A stretch of DNA of 64,000 nt from NCBI RefSeq assembly GCF_000759475.1, contig NZ_CP009454.1:2232001-2296000 (forward strand), given 5' to 3'. The DNA is from Pantoea rwandensis (GTDB lineage Bacteria; Pseudomonadota; Gammaproteobacteria; Enterobacterales; Enterobacteriaceae). The notes under the pieces are model-generated. The model was not told the DNA's origin. It did no database searches and was given only the letters and a program-made list of their open reading frames with translations. Both the position numbers and the translations under genes were made by a program. Positions within the stretch are counted from its first letter, which is position 1. Every line of letters starts with the position of its first letter. Of this stretch, positions 35,574 to 46,391 are shown one piece after another.

Positions 35574-35768
35574 ATGCAGGTGAATGACCGCGTAACGGTA
35601 AAAACCGATGGCGGCCCACGTCGCGTGGGTACGGTACTGGCAGTTGAAGGCTTTAACGAAGGGACCATGTATCTGGTGGCGCTGGAGGATTATCCGCTGG
35701 GGATTTGGTTCTTTAATGAAAGCGACCATGCGGAAGGGGTGTTTGTTGAGCCCTACGAGGAAGCTTAA
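35574..35768 (+). CDS. dsrB: DsrB protein
   Basis: This 64-residue protein follows E. coli DsrB (62 residues) almost throughout: [34 protein letters not shown] and GIWFFNE. The function is unknown; in E. coli dsrB is RpoS-dependent. GGAGAG precedes ATG 35574. It keeps its position between rcsA and yodD, with a chemoreceptor gene inserted on the rcsA side. Confidence 0.93.
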   Translation: MQVNDRVTVKTDGGPRRVGTVLAVEGFNEGTMYLVALEDYPLGIWFFNESDHAEGVFVEPYEEA

Positions 35769-35776
35769 GACTGCGT

Positions 35777-35806
35777 AAAAAATCAGGTGCACATAAGGTG
35801 CACCTG
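35777..35806. terminator. Terminator between dsrB and the chemoreceptor gene
   Basis: CAGGTGCAC and GTGCACCTG form a 9-bp stem with a 5-base loop. Six A on the left give a T-run on the minus strand, so it ends the convergent chemoreceptor transcript and may also stop dsrB. Confidence 0.75.
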
Positions 35807-35845
35807 TTGTGTATCAACCCCTGCCATCAATGACGGCGTAAGGGT

Positions 35846-37552
35846 TTAGAACGTTTCCCAGTTGTCATTGCTGTTCGCCGCTGCCAATGCTGGACGCGGT
35901 GTCAGCGTAGGGGACTTCAGGGTGGCTGATGAAGGTGCCATCACCCGCGATGCGGGCGAATCGTTAAGTTTAAATGCTGCAACGGCCTGCGTCAGACGGC
36001 CCGCCTGATCTTCCAGCGAGGCTGCCGCTGAAGAGGCTTCTTCCACCAGCGAGGCGTTCTGCTGGGTCACGTTGTCCATCTCGGTAACCGCCAGGCTCAC
36101 CTGCTGAATGCCCCGGCTCTGCTCATCGGAGGCGGCGGCAATCTCCGACATAATATCGGTCACGCGACGCACCGCCTCGACGATCTCACCCATGGTCGAG
36201 CCGGCTTCACCCACCTGATGTGAACCGTTATTAATCAGGTCAACCGACTCGGCAATCAGCGATTCAATCTCTTTCGCGGCCTGGGCACTGCGCTGGGCCA
36301 GATTGCGCACTTCGCTCGCCACGACAGCGAAACCACGCCCTTGCTCACCAGCACGCGCTGCTTCTACCGCTGCGTTCAGCGCCAGGATATTGGTCTGGAA
36401 GGCGATACTGTTAATGACGTTGGTGATCTCAGCAATTTTCTTCGAGCTGCCAGAGATATTGTTCATGGTTTTCACTACGCCATGCACCAACTCGCCACCG
36501 CTACGGGCTTTGCCGGAAGCATCCGCAGCCAGTTGACTGGCATGGTGGGCGTTCTCCGCATTTTGCTTCACGGTCGCGGTGAGCTGTTCCATGCTGGCAG
36601 CAGTTTGCTCCAGCGCAGAAGCCTGCTCTTCAGTGCGTGAGGACAAATCGGTGTTACCGGCGGAAATCTCGCTTGATCCTTGATAGATCGCAACGGCGCC
36701 TTCGCGGACGGTGCCGACAGTACGCACCAGTGCGGCCTGCATCAGTTGCAGATTATGCAACAGGCTGCCGATCTCGCTACGGCCATACGCTTGTTCCGGT
36801 GCGGTCAGATCGCCCTGAGCAATGCGCCCGATGCGCTCAACCGACTGACGCAGTGGGCTGATCACCACACGACGCAGGAAGACGAAGGTGAGGAGCACCA
36901 ATACCAGAGCAGCAGCAAAGGCCACAGCCATGGCAATAAAGCCGACGCGGGACTGGTGCGCGGCTTCCGCGTTGATCGCTTCGGCACGGTCAGTACGAAT
37001 TTTTATCGCTTTCAGTAATACCGCGTTATACGCATCATCCAACTTGCGTGTCACGTCGGTTTCCTGCGCCACGATCCCTTCGAAGCTGCCTTGCTTAGCC
37101 GACTCAATCATCGGCTTCAATCCCTTATCGATATAGTCATTGAATGCCGCGGTGAGTGGCGCATCCAGCGCGATATCTTCTGGCGTTTTCGCCTTGCGGT
37201 CCATATAAGTTTTAAAACCGTCACGCGCTTGCTTGATGCGGGTCTCGGTGCGCGCCAGATCGGCACGATAGCCGTCCATTTCCCCAATACGGGCAGCGGC
37301 GCCGGATTGCAGCACGTTCAGGCGAGCGGTACGCAGATGGTTCGAGCTATTAGAGATGCCCATACGGATTTGAATTTCATCCGTCGCATCGTTGAGGGAA
37401 TTATTACTCTGGATTAAGAAATAGCTGGCGAGGCCGATACACAGGGCAAAAAGCAGCAGAATGCCACCAAAGATCATGCTGAAAAGAGGCATCAGGCGCA
37501 GGTTCTGCCAGATGCTGAGCTTATATTGCTCATCAATCGATGCTGTTTTCAT
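35846..37552 (-). CDS. Methyl-accepting chemotaxis protein, Tar/Tsr type
   Basis: This 568-residue receptor is a canonical enterobacterial chemoreceptor: membrane segment 1 at ~25-45, a periplasmic four-helix ligand domain, membrane segment 2 at ~200-220, HAMP, and a signalling domain with the intact tip IAFQTNILALNAAVEAARAG. Methylation-site stretches rich in Glu/Gln-Ala and the C-terminal NWETF pentapeptide that tethers CheR and CheB are both present. ATG 37552 is chosen because it aligns with Tsr/Tar starts; the frame to 37654 crosses a promoter. A sigma-28 promoter lies 39 bp upstream, so it is made with late flagellar genes. The ligand is unknown. Confidence 0.93.
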   Translation of the reverse strand: MKTASIDEQYKLSIWQNLRLMPLFSMIFGGILLLFALCIGLASYFLIQSNNSLNDATDEIQIRMGISNSSNHLRTARLNVLQSGAAARIGEMDGYRADLARTETRIKQARDGFKTYMDRKAKTPEDIALDAPLTAAFNDYIDKGLKPMIESAKQGSFEGIVAQETDVTRKLDDAYNAVLLKAIKIRTDRAEAINAEAAHQSRVGFIAMAVAFAAALVLVLLTFVFLRRVVISPLRQSVERIGRIAQGDLTAPEQAYGRSEIGSLLHNLQLMQAALVRTVGTVREGAVAIYQGSSEISAGNTDLSSRTEEQASALEQTAASMEQLTATVKQNAENAHHASQLAADASGKARSGGELVHGVVKTMNNISGSSKKIAEITNVINSIAFQTNILALNAAVEAARAGEQGRGFAVVASEVRNLAQRSAQAAKEIESLIAESVDLINNGSHQVGEAGSTMGEIVEAVRRVTDIMSEIAAASDEQSRGIQQVSLAVTEMDNVTQQNASLVEEASSAAASLEDQAGRLTQAVAAFKLNDSPASRVMAPSSATLKSPTLTPRPALAAANSNDNWETF

Positions 37553-37590
37553 ATCCTTGCTCTCATTTTGGGTAGGTGTTCTGAGAACAA

Positions 37591-37617
37591 GCATCGGCAG
37601 TTCAGGCCAAAGGATTA
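37591..37617 (-). promoter_or_regulatory. Sigma-28 (FliA) promoter of the chemoreceptor gene
   Basis: On the minus strand, TAATCCTT-N11-GCCGATGC resembles the flagellar consensus TAAAGTTT-N11-GCCGATAA with exact spacing. It is 39 bp from the start codon. Confidence 0.65.
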
Positions 37618-37658
37618 GGGGGCGAAGTGAGACCTGGCTCGCAGATCCAGGCAAAACG

Positions 37659-37690
37659 ACAAAGGGCCAATCTGCGGATTGGCCCTTTGT
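37659..37690 (-). terminator. Terminator of rcsA
   Basis: A perfect 14-bp stem with a TGCG loop lies 39 bp after the rcsA stop. On the minus strand a CGTTTTG stretch follows. Confidence 0.75.
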
Positions 37691-37728
37691 CGGCTACGGC
37701 TATTTACTCAAACTGTTCACATGCAGGA

Positions 37729-38364
37729 CTATCGCACGTTGACATAAATACCGGAGGTCACGTTATCGGTCAGTCGCACCACATGATAAATAACCTGTTT
37801 ATTATGTGTCTTAATTTTGCGTTTTATATTACCTTTGTGTGACGATACCGTTTTGGCTTTAATTTGCATCTTGTCTGAAATTTGAATGGTGTCATGACCT
37901 GACATCCACATTTTCAGCATATTTGACTCAGTCTGACTTAATGTCAGTGGGTGAATATCCAGGCCTGCTGAAATACGCGGGGTTGCGCTGAGTTTCTTTT
38001 GCAGGTAAGTGCCAAGCAGTGAGTCCAGAGTCGAAGTTTTCACCGATTTTGATGTAATAATCAAGTTCTTACGAACGTAGAGGTATTCCTCAAAATGGAT
38101 GTTCGAGATCGCCATAAAGATAAAAAATAGCGTATCTGGATGCTGCATAATAATGGCGCGAATACGATCGCTGGAATCAGCTTCATGAATAAAACATTCT
38201 TCATTAATAAAGACGACACCAGGTTTAAGCTGTTCACATCTTTGTTGCAATTGTTCAATATCAGAGACCGGAGTAATATTTTTCTTTTTAACTCCTTTGG
38301 CCGACATATAGTCTGATAATCCCAGGCGTGTGTAGTTACATGAATCCATAATAATCGTTGGCAT
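37729..38364 (-). CDS. rcsA: RcsA, capsule regulator (LuxR-type)
   Basis: RcsA pairs with RcsB to activate capsular polysaccharide (colanic acid, amylovoran, stewartan) genes and is normally degraded by Lon. The 211-residue product matches E. coli RcsA: STIIMD-like start (PTIIMDSC), [37 protein letters not shown], and a C-terminal helix-turn-helix with [20 protein letters not shown] (residues ~165-184) and [17 protein letters not shown] 38364 gives the conserved start. The gene adjoins fliR as in E. coli. Confidence 0.96.
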   Translation of the reverse strand: MPTIIMDSCNYTRLGLSDYMSAKGVKKKNITPVSDIEQLQQRCEQLKPGVVFINEECFIHEADSSDRIRAIIMQHPDTLFFIFMAISNIHFEEYLYVRKNLIITSKSVKTSTLDSLLGTYLQKKLSATPRISAGLDIHPLTLSQTESNMLKMWMSGHDTIQISDKMQIKAKTVSSHKGNIKRKIKTHNKQVIYHVVRLTDNVTSGIYVNVR

Positions 38365-38993
38365 TATAGCGACCCTCACCAATTTGTTATCCGTTTAAAT
38401 CAACGATGAATACGCGTTTGCGGTACGAGAGAGATTTCCAAAGACACTTTTTTATTCTGCTCGGCAGATTGGCGAATGATATCCGTGCGCCATCATGACT
38501 CTATCCCTGAACCCTTCTGCGAAGTTTTTTGTGTTACTTCCACGTCACTCTTGTCCCCGCGATAGTGGGAATCGCCGGGAGTTTGCATTAAGTGTGTAAT
38601 TCGCTCTGTTTTTGAGAGCCCTGTCACTATCGCGCAAGTCACAGACAAATCTGATAGGACAATTCTTAAAAACATTTGAATCGCGAAAGTGTGACGTTTC
38701 AGCGAGTGTTGACAATGCCGGAAAAAAGGGATTTAGACAAGAAAAATCGCTGTAAAATTTTTTTTGTTTAAAAACAGCCCTTTGAGCATTTATTCAACCA
38801 ATTCACAAGGTTTATCGCCTTAGGAATCGTCTGACTAAAATACGCGAAGCGCCGTTTAATAAGAATAATTTTCACCTGAAATGCGCATTTATCAGAATAA
38901 CCTCAGTTGATTTCTGAGAAATATGGTTCGAAAAATGCGCAGATTGATTTTGAATACTTAACTATCGCATAAGAACTTCTACAGAATCGTTAA
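38365..38993. other. Long regulatory region between fliR and rcsA
   Basis: These 629 bp are AT-rich and hold no convincing gene. They contain the RcsAB box at 38655-38668 and must contain the rcsA promoter. In E. coli the corresponding region is silenced by H-NS and relieved by DsrA, whose gene is also in this window. A minus-strand ORF at 38493-38675 lacks a ribosome site and overlaps the box. Confidence 0.6.
38655..38668 (-). promoter_or_regulatory. RcsAB box
   Basis: On the minus strand TAAGAATTGTCCTA matches the RcsAB consensus TaAGAATATTCcTA at 12 of 14 positions, about 290 bp upstream of rcsA. This fits the autoactivation of rcsA known in E. coli, Klebsiella and Erwinia. Confidence 0.65.
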
Positions 38994-39782
38994 TTATCGT
39001 GCGCGGGAGAGTTCTGAGACAAACTGCGCGAGTAAATCAAAGACTTCGCCGAAGAGATGTTCGCAGAAGGGGGCGAGCAGCGGCATCATCATACCCAGAC
39101 TGAGGATCCCCACCGTTAAGGTAATCGGAAAGCCAATCGCGAAAACCGACAGTTGTGGTGAAACACGGTTTAACAAACCTAGTGCCATGTTTAGCGTGAG
39201 CAATAAAACAATTAAGGGTAGCGCTAACATCATCCCATTAAGGAAAATTAACCCGGCGGACTTCACCAGCGCCATAAAAGCATTGGCGTTGAGGGGGTGA
39301 TCGTTAATCGGCAGGGTATGAAAACTGTCCACCAGCAGCGAAATCAGCCACAGGTGTCCGTTGAAGGTCAGAAACAGCAGCATCGCCAGCATATCGAGAA
39401 AACGCGCCAGCACCGGCATGTTAAGGCGGCTGCCAGGATCAAAGAAGGTGGCAAAGGATAAGCCCATCTGTAAACCCACGACTTCACCGGCCATACGCAC
39501 CGCGGCAAACGCCAGTTGCATCGTCAGGCCAATCCCTACACCAATCAATAATTGCTGTAACAGGATCCAAAAACCGGCGGGGGTAAATAACGTGACTTCA
39601 ACCGGGGGCAACACAGGAATGACGATCCAGGTCGTCAAAACTGCGAGGCCCACTTTCACGCGCTTGGGAATGGATTTCTCACTCAGCACCGGCGCACTGG
39701 CGAAGAGTGCCAGCAAACGCACCATCGGCCAGAAAAATTGAGCGACCCAATGGACCAGCTGGCTGCTATCGAGATTAATCAT
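38994..39782 (-). CDS. fliR: Flagellar export gate protein FliR
   Basis: FliR is one of the core channel proteins (FliP-FliQ-FliR) of the flagellar type III export gate. The 262-residue sequence is highly hydrophobic, with about six membrane segments and the family stretches [21 protein letters not shown] (start portion) and [14 protein letters not shown]. Its start overlaps the fliQ stop by one base (TAATG-type junction), and it is the last gene of the long flagellar operon. Confidence 0.95.
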   Translation of the reverse strand: MINLDSSQLVHWVAQFFWPMVRLLALFASAPVLSEKSIPKRVKVGLAVLTTWIVIPVLPPVEVTLFTPAGFWILLQQLLIGVGIGLTMQLAFAAVRMAGEVVGLQMGLSFATFFDPGSRLNMPVLARFLDMLAMLLFLTFNGHLWLISLLVDSFHTLPINDHPLNANAFMALVKSAGLIFLNGMMLALPLIVLLLTLNMALGLLNRVSPQLSVFAIGFPITLTVGILSLGMMMPLLAPFCEHLFGEVFDLLAQFVSELSRAR

Positions 39783-40051
39783 CAGCCGATGATATAAGGC
39801 AAGTTGGTCAACAGATTACGCATGTAATCCAGTATCAGGTTCAGCATCCACGGGCCGGCAATCACCGCGGTGGCGGCAACGGCAAGGATCTTAGGAATAA
39901 AGGAGAGTGTCTGTTCGTTGACCTGCGTGGCCGCCTGTAACAGGCTGATGATCAGACCGCTGACCAGTGCCGCCAGCAACAGCGGGGCGGCGAGCATCAG
40001 GGCAATTCGCATTGCTTCCTGGCCGATGACCATAACCGATTCGGGTGTCAT
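39782..40051 (-). CDS. fliQ: Flagellar export gate protein FliQ
   Basis: FliQ is an 89-residue protein with two membrane helices, present in several copies around the export channel. [21 protein letters not shown] at the start and [20 protein letters not shown] (the conserved cytoplasmic turn) are typical. It lies between fliP and fliR. Confidence 0.95.
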   Translation of the reverse strand: MTPESVMVIGQEAMRIALMLAAPLLLAALVSGLIISLLQAATQVNEQTLSFIPKILAVAATAVIAGPWMLNLILDYMRNLLTNLPYIIG

Positions 40052-40128
40052 GCTGCGCTCCTGGCGTTATATGCTGCGGCTTTCAGGCCGGCCGGATTGA
40101 GAGTTGCCATCGACTTTTCTCTGCGCCG

Positions 40129-40863
40129 CTAGGAGTAGAAACTTTGAGCCAGTGAACCCACCAGCAGCTGCCAGCCATCCACCAACACAAATAACATCAG
40201 CTTGAATGGCAGAGAAATGGTCGCCGGCGGCACCATCATCATCCCCAATGCCATCAACACGCTGGCAACCACCAGGTCGATGATTAGGAACGGGATAAAT
40301 ACAGTAAAACCAATCTGGAAAGCGGTTTTCAGTTCACTGGTGACGTAAGCCGGCAGCAAAATGCGCATCGGCACGGCTTCCGGGCCTTGAATCGGTGCGG
40401 TGTTGGCGAGACGAGCAAACAGCGCTAAATCGGCTTCACGTGTTTGGCGCAGCATAAACTCACGCAGCGGCTGAGCGCCTTTGTCGATCGCTACATCCAT
40501 GCTGATTTTGTCCTGGCTGAACGGCAAATAGGCATCGCTGTAAATCTTGTCGAAGGTCGGCGCCATAATAAAGAAGGTTAAAAACAGCGCAAGGCCAAGC
40601 AAAACCTGATTGGGTGGCGCAGAAGGCGTGCCTAAGGCGTTACGCAGCAAGCCAAAAACAATGATGATGCGCGTGAAGCTGGTCATCATCAGCAAAATGG
40701 CCGGAATAAAGGTCAGCGAGGTGATAAACACCAGCGTCTGCACCGGCAGTGACCAGCTCTGGCCGCCATTCGCCAGAGGCTGGCTGACCAGTCCTGGCAA
40801 TTGCGCATGGGCAACCGGTGCCAGCAACAGCAGTGGCAAAAGGGGAAGCAATCGACGCATCAT
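40129..40863 (-). CDS. fliP: Flagellar export gate protein FliP
   Basis: FliP forms the pentameric core of the export channel. The 244-residue product begins with a cleavable signal peptide (cleavage after AHA), as in E. coli, then has [38 protein letters not shown] and [19 protein letters not shown] (separate blocks), all conserved. The start (ATG 40863, or ATG 40860) overlaps the fliO stop. Confidence 0.95.
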   Translation of the reverse strand: MMRRLLPLLPLLLLAPVAHAQLPGLVSQPLANGGQSWSLPVQTLVFITSLTFIPAILLMMTSFTRIIIVFGLLRNALGTPSAPPNQVLLGLALFLTFFIMAPTFDKIYSDAYLPFSQDKISMDVAIDKGAQPLREFMLRQTREADLALFARLANTAPIQGPEAVPMRILLPAYVTSELKTAFQIGFTVFIPFLIIDLVVASVLMALGMMMVPPATISLPFKLMLFVLVDGWQLLVGSLAQSFYS

Positions 40864-41255
40864 TGGGGTTTTCCGGGACGTTTAACCAGGTTCTGCAACA
40901 GCTGACGAAAATCCTGCGGCGCCACGGTTTTGCTCACCAACTCTTCAGGTGGCAGCGGCGGCAGTGAATGCAGATGGGTAATTTGCTGGGCGGTGACGCC
41001 CAGCACTAAACGCGCATCGGCGGTATCAACAATCACTACCCGCTCCTGACGACCCACCTGCACACTGGCGCTAATTTTCAGCGCCTGGGTGTTGACGGTT
41101 TTGGGCGCAAAGCCAAGGCGTTTTGCCAGCCAGCCACAGGCCAGAATCAGCAGAACAATCACTGCCAGCACGCTGCTGACTTGTCCAATCACCGAACCGG
41201 TAGAGACCACCGGCTGGCTATGAACAGGCTGGCCGATTTGCGCGTTCTTTAACAT
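40860..41255 (-). CDS. fliO: Flagellar assembly protein FliO
   Basis: FliO is a bitopic membrane chaperone that helps assemble the FliP ring. This 131-residue protein has one membrane helix (residues ~24-43) followed by a cytoplasmic domain with [21 protein letters not shown]. The sequence is poorly conserved outside this, but the position between fliN and fliP is decisive. Confidence 0.92.
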   Translation of the reverse strand: MLKNAQIGQPVHSQPVVSTGSVIGQVSSVLAVIVLLILACGWLAKRLGFAPKTVNTQALKISASVQVGRQERVVIVDTADARLVLGVTAQQITHLHSLPPLPPEELVSKTVAPQDFRQLLQNLVKRPGKPQ

Positions 41256-41257
41256 GC

Positions 41258-41665
41258 TTAACGGCTCAGACGACGCATACGTTCAGATGGCGTAATAATG
41301 TCGGTGATACGCACGCCATATTTGTCGTTCACGACCACGACTTCGCCCTGCGCAATCAGGTAGCCGTTGATCAGAATATCCAGGGGTTCACCCGCCAGGC
41401 CATCCAATGCCACCACGGAACCCTGCGTCAGGCGCAACAGTTCTTTGATGGTCATCTTGGTGCGACCCAGTTCCACGGTGAGTTTGACCGGAATATCCAT
41501 AATCAGATCGATGTCTTGCAGCGAGCCACTGGCGCCGTTGCTTTCAAACGATTTGAAAACGTTCTCTGTTGGATCAGGCGTGCTGGTGGTTGCCTGCTCG
41601 TTCATTGCCTCAGCCCACAGGTCGTCCGCAGAAATATCATCGGACGGTTTTTTGCTGTCACTCAT
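41258..41665 (-). CDS. fliN: Flagellar motor switch protein FliN
   Basis: FliN forms most of the cytoplasmic C-ring and binds the export chaperone FliH. The 135-residue product has a variable acidic N-terminus and the conserved SpoA domain: IMDIPVKLTVELGRTKMTIKE, LRLTQGSVVALDGLAGEPLDI, VVVNDKYGVRITDI (separate blocks). Its start overlaps the fliM end by 8 bp. Confidence 0.96.
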   Translation of the reverse strand: MSDSKKPSDDISADDLWAEAMNEQATTSTPDPTENVFKSFESNGASGSLQDIDLIMDIPVKLTVELGRTKMTIKELLRLTQGSVVALDGLAGEPLDILINGYLIAQGEVVVVNDKYGVRITDIITPSERMRRLSR

Positions 41666-42665
41666 CGGGCTGTTCCTCGTTCAGCGAATTCAAAATCGGG
41701 TTAATCAGGTGTTCAACACGCAGCGCGTACTGGCCATTCATGGTGCCATATTGGCTGGTCAGCACGGGTACGCCATCGACGTGAGCAATGATGCGGTCCG
41801 GCTTCTCAATGGGCAGGACGTCACCAGGTTTCAATTGCAAAATACGTGACAGGCGCATGGATGTTTCCGCGAAGTGGGCAATCAGCTCCAGCTCCGAGTG
41901 CTGCACCTGTTTCACCAGATTGTCGCGCCAGTGCGTATCTTCCTGACGGGAGTTTTCCAGTGGTGGATTGACCAGCAGCTCGCGCAGCGGCTCAATCATT
42001 GAAAACGGAATACAGATATTAAATTCACCCACCAGGTTACCAATCTCTACCTGGAACGGGGTGTTGACGACGATATCGTTCGGTGAAGTGGTGATGTTGG
42101 TAAATTTCACCTGCATTTCCGAACGGACGTACTCAACATCCAGCGGGTAAATCGCTTTCCAGGCATCGCTGTAACCATCCAGCGCCAGCTTCAGCATGCG
42201 GCGGATGACGCGTTGCTCGGTATGGGTAAACTCACGGCCTTCCACTTTGGTCGGGAAACGGCCATCACCACCAAACAGGTTATCTACGGCGATAAACACC
42301 AGACTCGGTGAAAATACCACCAGCGCAGTACCGCGCAGCGGTTTCAGGTGGATCAGGTTCAGGTTGGTTGGCACCGGTAAATTGCGGGCAAACTCATGGT
42401 AAGGCTGAATCTTGATCGCACCGACACTGATATCCGGGCTACGGCGCAGCAGGTTAAACAGCGCCATACGAAAATGACGGGCAAAACGCTCGTTAATGAT
42501 CTCCAGCGCCTGCAGACGCTCGCGCACCACGCGACGCTGGGTATTGGGATCATAGGGACGGATATCGCCATCGGTCCCTTTGGAACTGTTCTCTACTTCC
42601 GCGCTGTCACTGTCGCCATTAAGCAGCGCGTCAATCTCAGCCTGGGAGAGAATGCTATCGCCCAT
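41658..42665 (-). CDS. fliM: Flagellar motor switch protein FliM
   Basis: FliM is the C-ring subunit that binds phosphorylated CheY and sets rotation direction. The 335-residue product has the N-terminal CheY-binding peptide MGDSILSQAEIDALLNG, the middle domain with YDPNTQRRVVRERLQALEII and FGGDGRFPTKVEGREFT, and the C-terminal SpoA domain (LKPGDVLPIEKPD). It starts 4 bp after fliL. Confidence 0.96.
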   Translation of the reverse strand: MGDSILSQAEIDALLNGDSDSAEVENSSKGTDGDIRPYDPNTQRRVVRERLQALEIINERFARHFRMALFNLLRRSPDISVGAIKIQPYHEFARNLPVPTNLNLIHLKPLRGTALVVFSPSLVFIAVDNLFGGDGRFPTKVEGREFTHTEQRVIRRMLKLALDGYSDAWKAIYPLDVEYVRSEMQVKFTNITTSPNDIVVNTPFQVEIGNLVGEFNICIPFSMIEPLRELLVNPPLENSRQEDTHWRDNLVKQVQHSELELIAHFAETSMRLSRILQLKPGDVLPIEKPDRIIAHVDGVPVLTSQYGTMNGQYALRVEHLINPILNSLNEEQPDE

Positions 42666-42669
42666 TAAA

Positions 42670-43155
42670 TCACCTCAAAATGAAGGCGGTAAACAGCACG
42701 TCACTGACCACCTGTGGCGGTTGCGTTTTTACCAGCGGTGGCGCCAATGCCTGTTTGATCTGCTCAACCAGGGCCTGCTTACCTTGTTCGGTGGCAAGCT
42801 GAGCGGCACTTTGACGTGAGAGCAGCAGCAATAAACGGCTGCGCACCTCAGGCAGGTAATCATTCAACCGACGACGGGTATCCTCATCGGGCAGACGCAG
42901 GGTAAATCCTACGTACAACACACGGTCGGGATCGTTGTCAGGATTGACCAGGTTAACCGTAAACGTATCCATTGCAAAAAATACAGGGGCGGCCGGTGGC
43001 TCAACTTTCGCCGCTTCCGGTTTGTCATCCCCGTGTTTATTCATCATTCGCCAGACTGCATAGCCTGCCACGCTGCAAGCGGCCAGCGTTACAATCAGTA
43101 ACACCGGTATTAGTAGTGAACGTTTGCGGCCTTTAGCTTTCGCGTTATCAGACAT
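42670..43155 (-). CDS. fliL: Flagellar basal-body protein FliL
   Basis: FliL surrounds the stator units and supports torque under load. The 161-residue product has one membrane helix (residues ~14-32) and a periplasmic domain with [37 protein letters not shown] and [13 protein letters not shown] at the end. About 130 bp separate it from fliK, which may hold an internal promoter. Confidence 0.95.
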   Translation of the reverse strand: MSDNAKAKGRKRSLLIPVLLIVTLAACSVAGYAVWRMMNKHGDDKPEAAKVEPPAAPVFFAMDTFTVNLVNPDNDPDRVLYVGFTLRLPDEDTRRRLNDYLPEVRSRLLLLLSRQSAAQLATEQGKQALVEQIKQALAPPLVKTQPPQVVSDVLFTAFILR

Positions 43156-43285
43156 GTTTGCAGTTACTTCCTGTGAATTATGGGCAAGCCTCTCGGCTCG
43201 CCTGGACAGATTATCCCGCGTCTTAAGTCAAACAATGGGAAGAAAAGACGCGGGTTTTACGCTTACCTTCAGCGTTTAGCCGCTG

Positions 43286-44563
43286 TCAGGCAAAGATATC
43301 GACAGCGCCGTTACCTGTCGCGCGCGCCTGGAGGGCTGCCGGGACGGCAATAGGCGTTATCTCGTTTTCACTGTCCTGGGAGAGGGTAAAGCTGCCGTAC
43401 TGGCCATCACGGCGTCCTTCCTGCTGGCCCTGATAATTCTGGCTTTGTGCGAAGGCGTCGCTGCTGACATTACTCTGTCCCAGGTTAATACCGCTCTCCG
43501 CCAGCGCTGAACGCAGCTGAGGAAGAGCCGCTTCCAGCGCGGCCCTCACTTGGCTGTGGCTGGAAACCATACTTAACTGCGCCTGATCCTTGTCGAGGGT
43601 CAGGTTGATCTGGATTGCACCCAAATCTTCGGGATGTAAGCGCAATTCGGCATTTTGCTGACCGTTGCGACTAAACATCACGATTTGCTGGCTTAACGCC
43701 TGCTGCCACTCATTGCTGCCGAGTTGGGCATTCAGCATCGGCGTCGACGGAGTGGTGCTGGTCGTCGCCGTACTGTTGGTCAGTGTGCTACTGCTGCTGA
43801 CCGGGGCGCTGGTTAAGGCTGTTACCGTGTCGCTCTGAGTATTACGATGTTCTTCCGGTTTGCTGAGCGTGCTCAGCACCTGCTTAAAGCTTTCATCCAG
43901 TGACAGCGCGCTGTTACTGTTGCTGGCCGTGGTGCTGGCGGCAGCGGCACTGCTACTGGTTGGCGTCGTACTGGTATCACGGCTAACACCGCTCAGCACA
44001 TCGCTGGATTTCTTATGAGGCGTACTGTCGGACTGTGCCTCTTGTTCATCTTTCACGGCGCTCTGCAGCGTTCGGCTTAACAATGATCCGTTTAGCGTAG
44101 TCCCTGCATCGGCAGATGTTGTATCCGTGCTGGCGCTGACGGCGCTCTGACTGTTTCGCGCTTCAACCGCAACCGGTAACATCGCGAACAGTGCCTGAAC
44201 ATTCTGTAAGTCGCTGGCACTTAACGAACTTGCTTCAGACTTGTCTTTATCATCGGCTGATTTCAGCGTGGCTTTAGTGTTTTCCGGTTGTAAAAGTGCG
44301 TTTAACGCCTCTGGTTTGTCCAGTGCCTGCAATAACGCGCTTAATGATGCTTTTGTGACGCCTTTTTCATCGACTTCTGCTGTCAGATCAGTCGATTGCG
44401 TGTTAACACCTTGTTGCTGAGCCAGTGTCAGTAAGCGGTTACCCAGTTCAGTGATAAAACCCTGTGGCAGCGCATCTGTACCCAGCAAATTGTCCGATGC
44501 AACAGCACTGTCTGCATCGCTGACTTTAGAGGTTTGCGTAACCATAGTTGGCAGCGTAATCAT
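43286..44563 (-). CDS. fliK: Flagellar hook-length control protein FliK
   Basis: FliK is exported and measures the hook, then switches export specificity through FlhB. The 425-residue product has the usual low-complexity Ser/Thr-rich middle (residues ~125-270) and a folded C-terminal domain with the conserved [20 protein letters not shown] and [20 protein letters not shown]. Length is near that of Salmonella (405). It overlaps fliJ by 4 bp. Confidence 0.94.
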   Translation of the reverse strand: MITLPTMVTQTSKVSDADSAVASDNLLGTDALPQGFITELGNRLLTLAQQQGVNTQSTDLTAEVDEKGVTKASLSALLQALDKPEALNALLQPENTKATLKSADDKDKSEASSLSASDLQNVQALFAMLPVAVEARNSQSAVSASTDTTSADAGTTLNGSLLSRTLQSAVKDEQEAQSDSTPHKKSSDVLSGVSRDTSTTPTSSSAAAASTTASNSNSALSLDESFKQVLSTLSKPEEHRNTQSDTVTALTSAPVSSSSTLTNSTATTSTTPSTPMLNAQLGSNEWQQALSQQIVMFSRNGQQNAELRLHPEDLGAIQINLTLDKDQAQLSMVSSHSQVRAALEAALPQLRSALAESGINLGQSNVSSDAFAQSQNYQGQQEGRRDGQYGSFTLSQDSENEITPIAVPAALQARATGNGAVDIFA

Positions 44564-45003
44564 TCGCCTCTCCTCATAGCGGCCCGTTGGGCAAATTCAT
44601 CCATCCGTTTCTGATCGAGACGGTTTTCTTGTCGTAATGCGTTTTCGGCAGCCCGAGTGATCAGCGTTTGATAAGCATTCAATCGCTTATGCTTTTCTTG
44701 CCAGCTGCTCAGCGCCTGATCCAAACGTTGATTCCACTGATTCAGCTGTTGCCGATGCTGTTCAATGGCTTTTTCCAGCGTCTGGATAAACTGGTGATAA
44801 TTGGTCCAGCGCAGGCTGGAAATACCGCCTGACATATCGGTGTTGAGCTTATTGCGGTACTCATCCTGATAGTCGAGCAGCATGGTGAGCTGCTCATCTG
44901 CCTGCTTTACGCCACGGCGCATGTCACCTAAATGAATCACGGCCTGTTCCAGATCCTGCTCCGCCATATCGCGCAGCTTATCGATTGCACTGGCAGTTTT
45001 CAT
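44560..45003 (-). CDS. fliJ: Flagellar export chaperone FliJ
   Basis: FliJ is the coiled-coil stalk of the export ATPase, resembling the F1 gamma subunit. This 147-residue protein is almost entirely helical and charged, with [22 protein letters not shown] near the N-terminus. It follows fliI by 23 bp and overlaps fliK. Confidence 0.93.
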   Translation of the reverse strand: MKTASAIDKLRDMAEQDLEQAVIHLGDMRRGVKQADEQLTMLLDYQDEYRNKLNTDMSGGISSLRWTNYHQFIQTLEKAIEQHRQQLNQWNQRLDQALSSWQEKHKRLNAYQTLITRAAENALRQENRLDQKRMDEFAQRAAMRRGE

Positions 45004-45026
45004 GGCTTACCTCGCTTGGGCTCGCG

Positions 45027-46391
45027 CTAGCCGAACATGGCCTGCAGGTGCAGACTGGCGTCGTCATAGTCGCTGCGTTCGAAAATACCCTGTTGCAGGA
45101 AGGCTTCCATCTCAGGGTAAAGCTTGATGGCTTTATCGAGCATCGGATCGCTTCCAGCGGCATACGCGCCTACACTCACCAGATCGCGGTTGCGCTGGAA
45201 ACTGGAGAGCAGTTGTTTGAACTGACGCACGCGCGCGTAGTGGTTGTCATCAATTAACGCGGTCATCGCACGGCTGATTGAGGCTTCAATATCAATCGCC
45301 GGATAGTGACCGGCTTCGGCCAGACGGCGCGACAAGACAATGTGACCATCAAGAATGGCGCGCGCCGAGTCGGCAATCGGGTCTTGCTGATCGTCACCTT
45401 CGGTAAGCACGGTATAGAACGCCGTAATCGAACCGCCGCCGTGGGTGCCGTTACCGGCGCGTTCCACCAGGGCAGGGAGCTTCGCGAACACAGAAGGCGG
45501 ATACCCTTTGGTGGCCGGTGGCTCACCAATCGCCAGGGCGATCTCACGCTGCGCCATGGCGTAGCGGGTGAGGGAGTCCATGATCAGCAGCACGTGCTGG
45601 CCGCGATCGCGAAAATCTTCCGCGATGCGTGTGGCATACGCGGCACCCTGCATACGCAGCAGCGGTGAAACGTCAGCCGGTGCGGCGATCACCACCGAGC
45701 GCGCACGACCTTCAGCGCCGAGGATGTTCTCAATGAATTCCTTAACTTCACGGCCACGTTCACCGATCAGGCCAACCACAATCACATCGGCTTTGGTGTA
45801 ACGTGCCATCATGCCAAGCAGCACCGACTTACCGACGCCAGAACCCGCAAACAGACCCATACGCTGACCGCGCCCGACAGTCAGCAGGGCGTTGATCGCT
45901 CGGACGCCGGTATCCAGCACATCGTGGATTGGCGTACGTTGCAGTGGGTTAAACGGTGCGGTGATTAATGGCGCGCGATAGCCGGTATCCGGGGCAGGTA
46001 AACCATCCAGCGGTTTGCCTGCGCCATCCAGCACGCGGCCGAGCAGTTCTGGCCCAAGTAGCAGTTGTTTACCGCCTTGTGCGTTGTCACCGCTAAAACG
46101 GGCATAAACGCGCGCACCTGGCAAAATGCCGTCCACTTCTTCCAGTGGCATCATCAACAGTTTCTGACCGTTGAAACCCACTACTTCACTCTCTACTTCA
46201 GTGATGTTGTTGCCGTCGTGACGTTCGATGATGCAGGTCGCACCAAGCGGCAGTTGCAGTCCGGTGGCTTCCAGTACTAAACCGGTGGCGCGGGTCAGAC
46301 GACCATAGCGGCGCACGGTCTGCACCTGCGAAATACGATCCTCGAAAGCATCGAGTGCGCCAAGCCAGCGGGAAAGACGCGACGAGGTCAT
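45027..46391 (-). CDS. fliI: Flagellum-specific ATPase FliI
   Basis: FliI is the hexameric ATPase that energises type III export. The 454-residue product has Walker [32 protein letters not shown], Walker [19 protein letters not shown] and the [20 protein letters not shown] loop. ATG 46391 aligns with E. coli FliI and its A is also the last base of the fliH stop (TAATG), showing tight coupling; the frame continues to 46421 inside fliH but without reason to start there. Confidence 0.96.
   Translation of the reverse strand: MTSSRLSRWLGALDAFEDRISQVQTVRRYGRLTRATGLVLEATGLQLPLGATCIIERHDGNNITEVESEVVGFNGQKLLMMPLEEVDGILPGARVYARFSGDNAQGGKQLLLGPELLGRVLDGAGKPLDGLPAPDTGYRAPLITAPFNPLQRTPIHDVLDTGVRAINALLTVGRGQRMGLFAGSGVGKSVLLGMMARYTKADVIVVGLIGERGREVKEFIENILGAEGRARSVVIAAPADVSPLLRMQGAAYATRIAEDFRDRGQHVLLIMDSLTRYAMAQREIALAIGEPPATKGYPPSVFAKLPALVERAGNGTHGGGSITAFYTVLTEGDDQQDPIADSARAILDGHIVLSRRLAEAGHYPAIDIEASISRAMTALIDDNHYARVRQFKQLLSSFQRNRDLVSVGAYAAGSDPMLDKAIKLYPEMEAFLQQGIFERSDYDDASLHLQAMFG

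Noticed and set aside
38493..38675. Minus-strand 60-codon frame upstream of rcsA
   Set aside because: No ribosome site; it overlaps the RcsAB box and AT-rich promoter region.
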